Source of the DNA: SIG644 sp045613985
GTDB taxonomy: Bacteria; Bacillota; Clostridia; Oscillospirales; CAG-272
Reading direction: 5' to 3'
DNA length: 64,000 nucleotides
NCBI GenBank assembly: GCA_045613985.1
Contig: JAZLCA010000054.1
Coordinates: 1-64,000 of the forward strand
The notes beneath the pieces were generated by a model. The model was not told where the DNA came from. It ran no database searches and was given only the letters and a program-made list of their open reading frames with translations. Position numbers and translations under genes: made by a program. This document shows, piece after piece, positions 16,453 through 24,983 of the stretch. How positions within the stretch are numbered: position 1 is the first letter of the stretch; each line of letters begins with the position of its first letter.

Positions 16453-16482
16453 GTGCCGAGAGCGAAAATATGCTCTCGGCGC
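16453..16482 (-). terminator. terminator of sigG, copy 2 of the duplicated hairpin
   Basis: Stem GCCGAGAGC/GCTCTCGGC (16455-16463 with 16472-16480), loop GAAAATAT, followed on the minus strand by ACTTTTATT, four bases after the sigG stop. Identical over 26 bp to 14644-14669. Confidence 0.85.
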
Positions 16483-16486
16483 TATT

Positions 16487-17266
16487 TTACATTCTCTTTT
16501 TCATATGCTCCAAGGCGCCCTTCTCAAGTCTTGACACCTGGGCCTGCGAGATGCCGATCTCCTCGGCGATCTCCATTTGAGTCTTATTCTGGTAAAAGCG
16601 CTTCATGATAATGTTACGCTCGCGTTCGCTCAAGGATTGTAGCGCGTCACGCAGCAAAATGTTCTCAAGCCACGCTTCATCCGAGCTGTCGGCACTGCTA
16701 TCGCGCAGCTGATCCATCACGTAAACAGAATCGCCGCCTTCCGTGTACACGGGCTCATACAGCGAGATCGGCTCCACGATCGCCTCCATGGCACGTAATA
16801 CTGCCTCTTTCTTTTCCCCAAGTATCGATGCCAAGTGTTCCAAATCCGGCTCGCTTTCTTTTTCTCTTATCCATTCTTCCCTTGCCTGTAACGCACGATA
16901 TGCCAGGTCCCGCACCGAGCGGCTGATACGAATGGTATTGTTGTCCCGTAGATACCGCCGAATTTCGCCAATGATCATCGGAACAGCATACGTGCTGAAT
17001 TTAACATCAAGATCAACGTTGAAATTATCCACCGCTTTGACGAGTCCAATGCACCCGACCTGAAACAGATCGTCCATGTTCTCTTTACGATTGGTAAATC
17101 GCTGAATAATACTGAGAACCAATCGCAAATTCCCACAGATCAACTCGCTTCTCGCTTCACGGTCGCCGTCTTTCGTACGCAACAAAAGCGCCCTTTTTTC
17201 CGCATCGTTTAACACACGCAACTCCGACGTGTTAACGCCGCATATTTCAACTTTGTTATAATACAT
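16487..17266 (-). CDS. sigG: RNA polymerase sporulation sigma factor SigG
   Basis: 259 aa, the normal length. Directs late forespore transcription. The N-terminus MYYNKVEICGVNTSELRVL is the SigG hallmark. Region 2 shows GNLRLVLSIIQRFTNR and DDLFQVGCIGLVKAVDNF, region 3 is present, and region 4 ends with MEIAEEIGISQAQVSRLEKGAL. The start at 17266 has AGAAGGGG upstream; a longer frame is rejected because it lacks a ribosome binding site and SigG homology. It likely activates forespore genes such as pdaA and dacF-type genes in this window, although no clear SigG promoter could be assigned by eye. Confidence 0.97.
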   Translation of the reverse strand: MYYNKVEICGVNTSELRVLNDAEKRALLLRTKDGDREARSELICGNLRLVLSIIQRFTNRKENMDDLFQVGCIGLVKAVDNFNVDLDVKFSTYAVPMIIGEIRRYLRDNNTIRISRSVRDLAYRALQAREEWIREKESEPDLEHLASILGEKKEAVLRAMEAIVEPISLYEPVYTEGGDSVYVMDQLRDSSADSSDEAWLENILLRDALQSLSERERNIIMKRFYQNKTQMEIAEEIGISQAQVSRLEKGALEHMKKRM

Positions 17267-17329
17267 ACAATACCCCTTCTGACGAGGAGATACGTTTGCC
17301 ATTTCCCGTCAAAAAAGAGTATTGTCGGA

Positions 17330-17360
17330 CAAAGCCGCCCTTTATTCAAGGACGGCTTTG
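17330..17360 (-). terminator. hairpin between the M18 aminopeptidase gene and sigG
   Basis: CAAAGCCG/CGGCTTTG stem with a further CCTT/AAGG pairing inside. The nearest T-run on the minus strand is about 20 bases away, so termination may be partial. Confidence 0.5.
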
Positions 17361-17376
17361 CCTGTTTTTGGATGAA

Positions 17377-18720
17377 TTAAAATTTCGTATCGATCTCGTA
17401 TTGGCCCTGGTCTCCCGAGCGGATGGACGTATGATAAAAGGCTCTTGCTGCATTGATCATGTGCAAAATATCCTCCACCCCTGCCGTTTCATAGGCCGAG
17501 TGCATCGCCAACTGAGCGAGGCCGATATCCAACGTCAACATGGGAATCTGAGATACCACGATATTGCCCAGCGTTGAGCCACCACGGATATCCGAGCGGT
17601 TCAGGTAGGTCTGAGTTGGGACATCGGCACGCTTGCAGACTGTACTGAAAATAGCACCGCTGATAGCATCCGTCGCGTAACGCTGCTCCGATTGATGCTT
17701 GATGACAATACCCTCGTTCATGTGAGGTGCATTCTGGGCATCCGCATATTCCGGATGGTTGGGATGCTGGGCATGGGCATTATCTGCCGACAAAATACAA
17801 CTGTTTGCAAAACGGCAATACAGGCCTTGTGTACCGACGTCTGTTACACCGATGGCCTCATCCACGCGGGAAAGAACATCGCCCAAGAACGAAGACGCCG
17901 CACCCTGGCGGGAACTGCTTCCGATCTCTTCGTTATCAAACACGGCCAGCACGGGTACGACATTCGGATGGGCGCCCGCAACAAAGCCCTTCAGCGCACC
18001 AAAAGCGCACATCAGATCGTCCAAGCGAGGAGCCGAAATGAACTCCTCCTGCAATCCCCACAGTTTCCCTTCATCGCGGACGTACAAAAACAGGTCGTGA
18101 CCGATGATCGATTCTTTATCACAGCCGAGCTTATCCGCAATCAGATCAAGCAAATGCGTTTCTCCGGCGGCAGAACCGACAAGCGGAAGCATATCCACCT
18201 GCATATTGTATTTTTTGCCATCATTGGCCGTACGGTCCATGTGGATCGCCACATTGGGAATCAAAGCGATGTCCTGATCCAGATGCACGGGCACGGAGCG
18301 AATACCATTCTCGTCGGCTATCACGGCACGGCCGGCAACAGACAGAGGGCGATCCATCCAAGAAGAGCAGATCATACCGCCATAACGCTCGACGTTCCAT
18401 TTGGCGCATTTCGCGGAGGATTGTTCAAAGTCTGCTTTAAGCTTGAAACAAGGGGAATCTCCGTGCGCCGCGATGACCTGATAGCCGGTTGCTTGTTCCA
18501 GATCCGAAGGCATTGCGAACGCAATGAGCGAAGACTGGTTGCGATTGACATAATATTTACCGCCGGCGACAAGATTCCAGCTTGTTCCCTCTTCCAGCTT
18601 GACAAATCCGTTTTCAGCAAGAATCCCCTCCAGCGTTGCAGTGGTTTGATAAGCCGTGGGACATCTCTTGATAAAATCGAACAGTTCATAAGCAATTTGT
18701 TTGGTTTGTTGTGTATTCAT
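17377..18720 (-). CDS. apeB: M18 family aminopeptidase (aspartyl aminopeptidase)
   Basis: 447 aa. A cytosolic two-zinc exopeptidase that removes N-terminal, often acidic, residues. Conserved metal and catalytic segments are AAHGDSPCFKLK, VFDNEEIGSSSRQGA (bridging aspartate and two glutamates), SADNAHAQHPNHPE and, near the C-terminus, RGGSTLGNI. AAAGGG precedes the ATG. It is the third gene of the Nudix-YgjP-apeB run, 43 bases after the YgjP gene. Confidence 0.93.
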   Translation of the reverse strand: MNTQQTKQIAYELFDFIKRCPTAYQTTATLEGILAENGFVKLEEGTSWNLVAGGKYYVNRNQSSLIAFAMPSDLEQATGYQVIAAHGDSPCFKLKADFEQSSAKCAKWNVERYGGMICSSWMDRPLSVAGRAVIADENGIRSVPVHLDQDIALIPNVAIHMDRTANDGKKYNMQVDMLPLVGSAAGETHLLDLIADKLGCDKESIIGHDLFLYVRDEGKLWGLQEEFISAPRLDDLMCAFGALKGFVAGAHPNVVPVLAVFDNEEIGSSSRQGAASSFLGDVLSRVDEAIGVTDVGTQGLYCRFANSCILSADNAHAQHPNHPEYADAQNAPHMNEGIVIKHQSEQRYATDAISGAIFSTVCKRADVPTQTYLNRSDIRGGSTLGNIVVSQIPMLTLDIGLAQLAMHSAYETAGVEDILHMINAARAFYHTSIRSGDQGQYEIDTKF

Positions 18721-18763
18721 TATAATATTTCCCTTTCGTTTTTATTTCCGTGGAAATTATTTT

Positions 18764-19369
18764 TCAGTAATTTAATCGTTTTTTCCGCTCTTTCCAATCG
18801 AGCATCAGTGCCGTCATCAAAGCGTGATATGCCGGCGAATGATCGGGCTGGAGAAAATGAGCAAACTCGTGCATCACTACGTATTCGATGCACTCCCGCG
18901 GTTGATCGAGCAAGTATAAATTGAAATTAAGCGTTCCTTTTTTGAAATTACAGCTTCCCCATCGAGTTTTCATGGGGCGAATACGGATCGCCGTGGGAGA
19001 GGTGATAAACCGACGTTGCTCCTCCGTCAAGGACAGAGCGAGAAAACGAGGCAAGATCAAATCTCTGTGGCATTCGTGAATAATTGCCAACAGCCGTTCT
19101 TGTTTTGCCGCCTGTTCCGTCGGAAGACTTTCCTCTACGGGTACCGTCGGAAGATCGCGATTTCGACGGACCGCTTGCGCAATTTTTTCGCCGTAGCGAG
19201 CGAGAAAAGCGTCGATCCGACATTGCGGTGTTAGGCGAGGTACGGACAGCCGTATGCTTCCGTCGGCACGCACACGCAAATTCATACGCTTAACACCGCC
19301 GATGTATAATTCATATGGATAGTCCATATTTCCGTAGCGGAAATACTTCAGCTTACATTTCTGCTTCAT
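18764..19369 (-). CDS. YgjP-like M48-type metallopeptidase domain protein
   Basis: 201 aa. The zinc motif HEFAH in VVMHEFAHFLQPDHSPAYH gives three potential ligands (the two histidines and the downstream HS histidine), and PMKTRWGSCNFKKGTLNFN is the diagnostic YgjP/DUF45 segment. The N-terminal half carries a beta-rich region and a basic helix. No signal peptide, so cytosolic. The start directly follows the Nudix stop and lacks a strong ribosome binding site, suggesting translational coupling. The biological substrate is unknown. Confidence 0.88.
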   Translation of the reverse strand: MKQKCKLKYFRYGNMDYPYELYIGGVKRMNLRVRADGSIRLSVPRLTPQCRIDAFLARYGEKIAQAVRRNRDLPTVPVEESLPTEQAAKQERLLAIIHECHRDLILPRFLALSLTEEQRRFITSPTAIRIRPMKTRWGSCNFKKGTLNFNLYLLDQPRECIEYVVMHEFAHFLQPDHSPAYHALMTALMLDWKERKKRLNY

Positions 19370-19371
19370 GC

Positions 19372-19824
19372 TTACTTTCTTGCATCAACACTGCGTAATC
19401 TGCAATCCAGTTCATACAACGCAGTTTTATTGGAATCCCATCGAAGCAGTTCGCTCGCTTGACCATAGGTCAGCCAAGCGTATTTTTTATGCTCATGCGA
19501 AAGCGTTATTTCTTGCTGACATTCAAATGCGAAGGAATACTCCGGAATAACATACATATCTTCATCCCAATGTTGCCGATGAATTTGAGAAAAACAAGTA
19601 TTTGGAACAAAGGCGGTATTTTTTAATGCGTATATATTCTCCGAATGAACACCGATCTCCTCGAAGATCTCCCTTCGGGCAGCCTCGAACGGCGTTTCTT
19701 TATCCTCACCACCGCCTGCAACAAACTGCCACTGGTCGTAATCAGCGCGGTGAAATACACAGTACAGCGGCGTTCCATCCACTATTTTGTACGGCAGAAC
19801 TAAAATTTGAAATGGTGCGCGCAT
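19372..19824 (-). CDS. Nudix hydrolase
   Basis: 150 aa. The Nudix box GGGEDKETPFEAARREIFEEIGV-like segment (residues about 38-60) keeps the catalytic glutamates. The family hydrolyses nucleoside diphosphates linked to another moiety; the flanking YCVFHRADYDQWQFVAGG resembles dihydroneopterin triphosphate or MutT-like members, but the substrate cannot be assigned. GGAGG lies seven bases before the ATG. It is the first gene of the run towards apeB. Confidence 0.9.
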   Translation of the reverse strand: MRAPFQILVLPYKIVDGTPLYCVFHRADYDQWQFVAGGGEDKETPFEAARREIFEEIGVHSENIYALKNTAFVPNTCFSQIHRQHWDEDMYVIPEYSFAFECQQEITLSHEHKKYAWLTYGQASELLRWDSNKTALYELDCRLRSVDARK

Positions 19825-19853
19825 ACAACATCCTCCTGTGCAAGATTTGCTAT

Positions 19854-19883
19854 ATTATACCACACCCGCTCCCCCTTTGTAAA
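19854..19883 (-). promoter_or_regulatory. promoter of the Nudix-YgjP-apeB genes
   Basis: TTTACA (19878-19883), 18-base spacer, TATAAT (19854-19859) on the minus strand, 30 bases from the Nudix ATG. It is divergent from the valS promoter. Confidence 0.65.
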
Positions 19884-19923
19884 CCCTTTCCTATCCACTT
19901 GTCGAAATATTTTTCCAAAAGGC

Positions 19924-19952
19924 TTGACAATCCTATCCTTTTCGGATATAAT
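19924..19952 (+). promoter_or_regulatory. promoter of the valS T-box leader
   Basis: TTGACA (19924-19929), 17-base spacer, TATAAT (19947-19952): a perfect consensus. Confidence 0.9.
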
Positions 19953-19959
19953 AACGGTG

Positions 19960-20240
19960 TATATAAACGTTGCCAAAAGCATTGATGAGGAAGAGTACGA
20001 AAGTTTGTTCGGCCAAGAGAGCGGACGGTTGGTGTGAGTTCGCGCGAGCATTTTTCGGAAGGTCGCCCCTGAGCTGTCCGTGCCAACCGCTGTGTGCGCA
20101 GTAGTGCGGATCGGCTGCCCGCCGTTATCGGGTTAGAAGTCGTTGTCGGCTTCTTGTGAGTGCGCACTCTTGGAGTGTGAAATCAGGTGGTACCGCGTCC
20201 ATCGTCCTGATATTTCGGGATGGTGGATTTTTTGTTTTCA
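19960..20240 (+). promoter_or_regulatory. T-box riboswitch, valine specific
   Basis: A transcription-attenuation leader that reads uncharged tRNA. Stem I has the GATGAGGA and AGTA motifs (from about 19982) and the distal GGTTGGTGTGAG. The specifier is most likely GTC at 20062-20064, following GGAAG and six bases before GAGC, which matches the downstream valyl-tRNA synthetase. The antiterminator bulge AGGTGGTACCGCG is at 20185-20197. The competing terminator is a 10-bp stem, 20198-20207 with 20218-20227, followed by TTTTTTGTTTT. Confidence 0.95.
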
Positions 20241-20293
20241 TCGAGTCGGAGCAACGTTTTAATTTATCCAATCATAGTATACGGAGGACTATC

Positions 20294-22948
20294 ATGGCAC
20301 AATCTTATCATGAACTGCCAAAAACCTACAACCCCGCCGATTTTGAGGAGCGTATTTATCAAAATTGGTGCGACAAGGGTTATTTCACGCCCGATCCCAA
20401 ATCGGATGCCGAACATTTCTCGGTGGTTATTCCCCCTCCCAACGTTACGGGACAGCTTCACATGGGACATGCCCTTGACGAGACGCTGCAAGACATTCTG
20501 GTTCGTCACAAGAGAATGCAGGGCTACAACACGCTGTGGGTACCCGGTACCGACCACGCGGGTATCGCAACCCAGATCAAGGTTGAAGAGCAGCTTCGCG
20601 TCAATGAAGGCCTGACCCGCTACGATCTCGGCCGCGAAAAGTTTTTGGAGCGCGTTTGGGATTGGAAGAATAAGTACGGTGACAGAATTATCAGCCAGCT
20701 CAAAAAGCTGGGTGCCTCCTGCGACTGGACCCGCGAGCGTTTTACAATGGACGAAGGATGCTCGAGAGCCGTTCGCGAGGTGTTTGTTAACCTTTACGAC
20801 AAGGGTCTCATCTACCGCGGCTACCGCATCATCAACTGGTGCCCTCACTGCCTGACCGCACTGTCCGACGCCGAGGTTGAGTATAAAGACCAGCCCGGTC
20901 ATTTCTGGCACATCAAATATCCCATTAAGGGTGAGGACGGCTACGTTGTCGTCGCTACCACCCGTCCCGAGACCATGTTCGGTGACACCGCTGTTGCCGT
21001 CAACCCCGAGGACGAGGATATGAAGCATCTGATCGGCAAGACTCTCATTCTGCCTGCCGTTGGCCGTGAGATTCCCGTGATTGCCGACTATTACGTTGAG
21101 ATCGGCTTTGGTACGGGCTGTGTGAAGATCACCCCTGCTCACGACCCCAACGACTTCTTGGTCGGTCAGCGTCACAACCTGGAGCAGATCAAGGTCATGA
21201 ACGATGACGCGACCATGAACGCATACGCCGGCAAGTACGAGGGTATGGACAGATATGAATGCCGCAAGGCTCTCGTCGCTGATTTGGAGGCAGACGGCTA
21301 TCTCATCAAGGCAGAGCCTCACGACCACAACGTCGGCACCTGCTATCGTTGCGGAACGACGGTTGAGCCTATGACGAGCGATCAGTGGTTCGTCAAGATG
21401 AAGCCCCTGGCAGAGCCTGCCATTGAGGCCGTTGAGAACGGTTCGATCAACTTCATCCCCGAGCGTTTCTCTAAGAACTATTTCAACTGGATGAATAACA
21501 TCCTTGACTGGTGCATTTCCCGCCAGCTGTGGTGGGGTCATCGCATTCCCGCCTTCTACTGCGACGATTGCGGCGAGATGACCGTTTCTAAAGAAGACAT
21601 TACCGTCTGCCCCAAGTGCGGCGCTCCCGTCCGTCAGGAAGAGGACGTACTTGACACTTGGTTCTCTTCTGCTCTGTGGCCCTTCTCTACTCTTGGATGG
21701 CCCGATCAGACCGAAGATCTCGCTAAATATTATCCCACCAGCGTTCTCGTTACAGGTTACGACATCATCACCTTCTGGGTTTCCCGTATGATTTTCTCGG
21801 GTCTGGAGCACATGGGCGAAAAACCCTTCTCCACCGTCTTCATTCACGGTCTGGTGCGCGACGCGCAGGGCCGTAAGATGTCCAAATCTCTTGGCAACGG
21901 CATCGATCCGCTCGAAATCATCTCCAAGTACGGTGCGGACGCTCTTCGCTTTGCCCTGGCTACGGGCAACAGCCCCGGAAACGATATGCGTTTCTCGGAT
22001 GAAAAGATCGAGGCTGCCCGTAACTTTGCGAACAAGCTGTGGAACGCTTCTAGATTTGTCCGTATGAATCTGACGATTGATGACGCCACTCTGCCCGCCA
22101 TCGAGGATATGGCTACCGAGGACAAGTGGATTCTGACTCTATACAATCAGACAGTCAAGTCCGTCAACGATTCTCTGGAAAGCTTTGAGGTCGGCGTTGC
22201 TCTGAGCACGCTGTACGACTTCACCTGGGACGTTTTCTGTGACTGGTATATTGAGCTTTGCAAGGCAAGACTCAACGAAAAGGATACTGCCGCAAATCTG
22301 GTCGCGCAAAAGGTTATCTGCCATGTACTCACCGGCATCCTCAAGCTGTTGCATCCCTTCATGCCCTTCATCACGGAGGAGATCTATCAGTCGCTGCCTC
22401 ATAACGAAAATGAAGAGAGCATTATGATCGCACGCTATCCCGTTTACGATGCGGCATTGTCCTTCTCTGAAGATGCCGAGCGCATGAATGTTATCATCGA
22501 CGCCATTCGTGCCATCCGAAACCGCCGCAGTGAGATGAACGTTGTTCCCTCCCGCCGCGCCAAGGTATATATTGCCACCGCCCACGCCGAATTCTTCCCT
22601 GCCTCCAGCCACGTCTTCTTCCAGCGTCTGGCATCGGCAAGTGAAGTTGAGGTTGCCGACAACTTTGAGGGTAAGCTGAACGCCGACGAGACGGTACAGA
22701 TCGTTACCTCCGCCGCAACCATCCTGCTTCCCCTGTCTGACATCATCGATCTGGAAAAGGAAAAGGCAAGACTTTCCGCTGAACAGAAAAAACTGGAGGG
22801 TGAGATCGCCCGCCTTTCCGGCAAACTCTCCAACGAAGGATTTGTCGCCAAGGCGCCTGCCGCCGTCGTTGAAGCAGAACGTGCCAAGCTGGAAAAATAC
22901 CGCGAAAACCTCGCTGGCGTCGTCGCGGCACTCGAAAAAATGAAATAA
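20294..22948 (+). CDS. valS: valyl-tRNA synthetase
   Basis: 884 aa, full length. Charges tRNA-Val. The class I signatures are HMGH (residues 56-59) and GRKMSKSLGN (around residue 528). The CP1 editing domain is indicated by TTRPETMFGDTAVAVNPED and GTGCVKITPAHDPND. A C-terminal anticodon-binding domain is followed by a tRNA-contacting coiled coil (DLEKEKARLSAEQKKLEGE to the end). CGGAGG lies seven bases before the ATG; a longer frame beginning inside the T-box is rejected. It is controlled by the T-box and ended by the hairpin at 22978-23033. Confidence 0.98.
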   Translation: MAQSYHELPKTYNPADFEERIYQNWCDKGYFTPDPKSDAEHFSVVIPPPNVTGQLHMGHALDETLQDILVRHKRMQGYNTLWVPGTDHAGIATQIKVEEQLRVNEGLTRYDLGREKFLERVWDWKNKYGDRIISQLKKLGASCDWTRERFTMDEGCSRAVREVFVNLYDKGLIYRGYRIINWCPHCLTALSDAEVEYKDQPGHFWHIKYPIKGEDGYVVVATTRPETMFGDTAVAVNPEDEDMKHLIGKTLILPAVGREIPVIADYYVEIGFGTGCVKITPAHDPNDFLVGQRHNLEQIKVMNDDATMNAYAGKYEGMDRYECRKALVADLEADGYLIKAEPHDHNVGTCYRCGTTVEPMTSDQWFVKMKPLAEPAIEAVENGSINFIPERFSKNYFNWMNNILDWCISRQLWWGHRIPAFYCDDCGEMTVSKEDITVCPKCGAPVRQEEDVLDTWFSSALWPFSTLGWPDQTEDLAKYYPTSVLVTGYDIITFWVSRMIFSGLEHMGEKPFSTVFIHGLVRDAQGRKMSKSLGNGIDPLEIISKYGADALRFALATGNSPGNDMRFSDEKIEAARNFANKLWNASRFVRMNLTIDDATLPAIEDMATEDKWILTLYNQTVKSVNDSLESFEVGVALSTLYDFTWDVFCDWYIELCKARLNEKDTAANLVAQKVICHVLTGILKLLHPFMPFITEEIYQSLPHNENEESIMIARYPVYDAALSFSEDAERMNVIIDAIRAIRNRRSEMNVVPSRRAKVYIATAHAEFFPASSHVFFQRLASASEVEVADNFEGKLNADETVQIVTSAATILLPLSDIIDLEKEKARLSAEQKKLEGEIARLSGKLSNEGFVAKAPAAVVEAERAKLEKYRENLAGVVAALEKMK

Positions 22949-22977
22949 TTTCCGATAAGGTGTAACCTTTCCCATTG

Positions 22978-23033
22978 CTCCTCCGTCTATATAAGTAGAA
23001 GCTCTTTTACTCATATGCACGGAGGAGTTTTTT
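22978..23033 (+). terminator. terminator of valS
   Basis: CTCCTCCGT pairs with ACGGAGGAG (23019-23027) across a long loop, followed by TTTTTT. It lies directly before the ribosome binding site of the DUF4349 gene. Confidence 0.75.
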
Positions 23034-23051
23034 ACCAAAAGGAGGATTGCT

Positions 23052-24014
23052 ATGTTAAGAAAAAAAGTTGTTCTCGCGCTCTTTTTGACCCTAGTATTCT
23101 GTCTCATGCTTACTTCCTGCAAAGCAAGCAGTAAACATGATAACTATACCCCCGGAGACAGTATGGCACCATCCATCGATCCCGATTACGGCTATGGAAG
23201 CGGCAATGTTGAGTTGCCCGAAGGCAACGTACCGCCCTCTGACGATGCACAAGATGCACTGGATCAGAAGATCATCCGCACCGTTTATATGGATGCGCAG
23301 GCCAAAGAATTTGACAAAGCAATCGGGGCAATCCGCACGGCATTGAAGCAATCCGGCGGTTTTGAAGAGACCTTCCGCACCACCAACCGCACCTATGGCA
23401 GTACCGACTACTACGCCCGCACCGCGTATATGGTGCTTCGTATTCCCGCAGAAAAACTGGATGCATTTCTAAATGAGATCGGTGGCATGATCCACGTCAC
23501 CTCTCAAAACTCCAACGCAGAAAACGTAACGAGCGAATACTACGACATTGAAGCGCGTTTGAACGTGTTGGAGAGTGAGCGGGCAGTGTACGAAAAAATG
23601 TTGGCAAACGCTAAAAACACCTCCGAAATGCTCAACATTCAAGATCGCTTGTATAATGTCATTAGTGAAATCGAGGCTTTCAAAACGCGCCTTCGCGTAC
23701 TGGAAAGTCAGGTATCCTACTCCACTGTTACCCTCAATTTAAGTGAGGTCGTTGAATATTCTCAAATCAAAACGCCCGACGATTCCTTCTGGTCACGCAT
23801 CTCCAATGCTTTCGTCACCAGCTGGCGCAAGTTTGCCATCAATAGCCAGAATTTTGCCGTTTGGTTTATCGGCGCATTCCCTACGCTGCTTGTTCTTGCC
23901 ATCATTGGTTTTAGCGCGGGATGGATTGTTCTAAAGATCAAACGAAAAAAGAAAAAACAAGAACAACACACACCTGTTTCCACCCAGGAAATAAAGGAAA
24001 ATCCTGAAGAATAA
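23052..24014 (+). CDS. DUF4349-domain lipoprotein
   Basis: 320 aa. Lipobox MLTSC (cysteine 23). A proline- and acid-rich linker leads to the DUF4349 domain from about residue 73 (KIIRTVYMDAQAKEFD) with LRIPAEKLDAFLNEI, then a coiled coil around 170-215 (YDIEARLNVLESERAVYEKML) and VSYSTVTLNLSE. A C-terminal membrane helix (about 270-293) ends in a very basic tail KIKRKKKKQ, so the protein is tethered at both ends. Function unknown; likely an envelope component. AAAGGAGG precedes the ATG. Confidence 0.9.
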   Translation: MLRKKVVLALFLTLVFCLMLTSCKASSKHDNYTPGDSMAPSIDPDYGYGSGNVELPEGNVPPSDDAQDALDQKIIRTVYMDAQAKEFDKAIGAIRTALKQSGGFEETFRTTNRTYGSTDYYARTAYMVLRIPAEKLDAFLNEIGGMIHVTSQNSNAENVTSEYYDIEARLNVLESERAVYEKMLANAKNTSEMLNIQDRLYNVISEIEAFKTRLRVLESQVSYSTVTLNLSEVVEYSQIKTPDDSFWSRISNAFVTSWRKFAINSQNFAVWFIGAFPTLLVLAIIGFSAGWIVLKIKRKKKKQEQHTPVSTQEIKENPEE

Positions 24015-24018
24015 ATCA

Positions 24019-24051
24019 CAGCCGACGGCACTTGATAACTGCCGTCGGCTG
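24019..24051. terminator. bidirectional terminator between the DUF4349 gene and birA
   Basis: 12-bp stem CAGCCGACGGCA/TGCCGTCGGCTG with TTCATTT after it on the plus strand and TGATTTATTC on the minus strand. The two flanking genes converge here. Confidence 0.85.
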
Positions 24052-24061
24052 TTCATTTCAT

Positions 24062-24841
24062 CTATATTTTGATACTGACTTCTCCGCTATCCAAAGAAAT
24101 TTCCTTTCCATCCGGAGTTCTTACGATCAAGCGATAGGAAGGATCTATGGAAAGCACACGGGCAGGATAAGCTCTGCCGTCTCCTTGATGCACCGTAATC
24201 TCCTTTCCGATAGCAATCGACCGACGGCAATATTCGCTATAAATTTCCTGTTCTGCGCCTGATTGCAAATACTTCATCAATCGCTGAATAATGCCAAGTG
24301 CAAGCTCACGGAGAACAGAGCCGGCATCTTCTGTCTGTAAAAAAAGTGCTCCGGCAATCGATTTTATCTCTTCCGGGAAGCCTTCTCTTGGCGCAACGAC
24401 GTTAACACCAATGCCTATCACTGCATAATCCAAGCATTGTGTTCCCGGTTTTACAGCCCCTTCGGTCAAAATTCCGCAAACCTTTTTGCCATCAAGATAA
24501 ATATCATTTACCCATTTGATGTCCGCCGTTCGTCCCATGGTCTCAATCGCTTGGGCGGTTGCCACAGCAGCTGTGGTAGTCAGGCGTAATGCCTCGGTTG
24601 CCAACAGATCGCGGCGAACGATAATGCTCATATACAGTCCCGTTCCGCCGGGCGAAAAAAAGGAACGTTGCATCCTTCCCCGTCCCGCGCTTTGTTCACC
24701 GGCTATCACGATCGTCCCATCTGCTGCTCCCGCAGCGGCAAGCTCTTTGGCCAGTGTATTCGTTGATGGCAGATGATCGTACGACCAAACGCGACAATGC
24801 GCAGCCTCGTCAACAAAATGTTGTTCCAACCAAGATTTCAT
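24062..24841 (-). CDS. birA: biotin-[acetyl-CoA-carboxylase] ligase
   Basis: 259 aa. Activates biotin with ATP and attaches it to carboxylase carrier domains. Catalytic-domain motifs are QSAGRGRMQRSFFSPGGTGLY, where GRGRMQR is the adenylate-binding loop, IKWVNDIYLDGKKVCGILTE, and VIGIGVNV. The C-terminal SH3-like domain is present. There is no N-terminal helix-turn-helix, so this is a monofunctional group I enzyme without repressor activity. GGAGGTGA lies before the ATG, and it has its own consensus promoter. Confidence 0.95.
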   Translation of the reverse strand: MKSWLEQHFVDEAAHCRVWSYDHLPSTNTLAKELAAAGAADGTIVIAGEQSAGRGRMQRSFFSPGGTGLYMSIIVRRDLLATEALRLTTTAAVATAQAIETMGRTADIKWVNDIYLDGKKVCGILTEGAVKPGTQCLDYAVIGIGVNVVAPREGFPEEIKSIAGALFLQTEDAGSVLRELALGIIQRLMKYLQSGAEQEIYSEYCRRSIAIGKEITVHQGDGRAYPARVLSIDPSYRLIVRTPDGKEISLDSGEVSIKI

Positions 24842-24866
24842 ACCGTCACCTCCTCATATGTCTTTC

Positions 24867-24895
24867 AGTATATCATGCGCACAGCGAATTGTCAA
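24867..24895 (-). promoter_or_regulatory. promoter of birA
   Basis: TTGACA (24890-24895), 17-base spacer, TATACT (24867-24872) on the minus strand. Confidence 0.8.
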
Positions 24896-24914
24896 CGCCG
24901 GAATAAAAATTCCC

Positions 24915-24943
24915 TTGACAAATGTGCCGTCTCGTGATAGAAT
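24915..24943 (+). promoter_or_regulatory. promoter of the sugar nucleotidyltransferase gene
   Basis: TTGACA (24915-24920), 17-base spacer, TAGAAT (24938-24943), divergent from the birA promoter with the -35 boxes 19 bases apart. Confidence 0.8.
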
Positions 24944-24983
24944 AATAGGGTAGATTTTTACATATTCAAAAGGAGTTATACGT

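Noticed and set aside
14642..16482. Duplicated hairpins as terminal repeats of an insertion sequence
   Set aside because: No transposase or integrase, no target duplication, and both copies are placed as functional terminators.
17267..17320. SigF/SigG-type promoter before sigG
   Set aside because: No pair of hexamers with acceptable sequence and spacing was found by eye.
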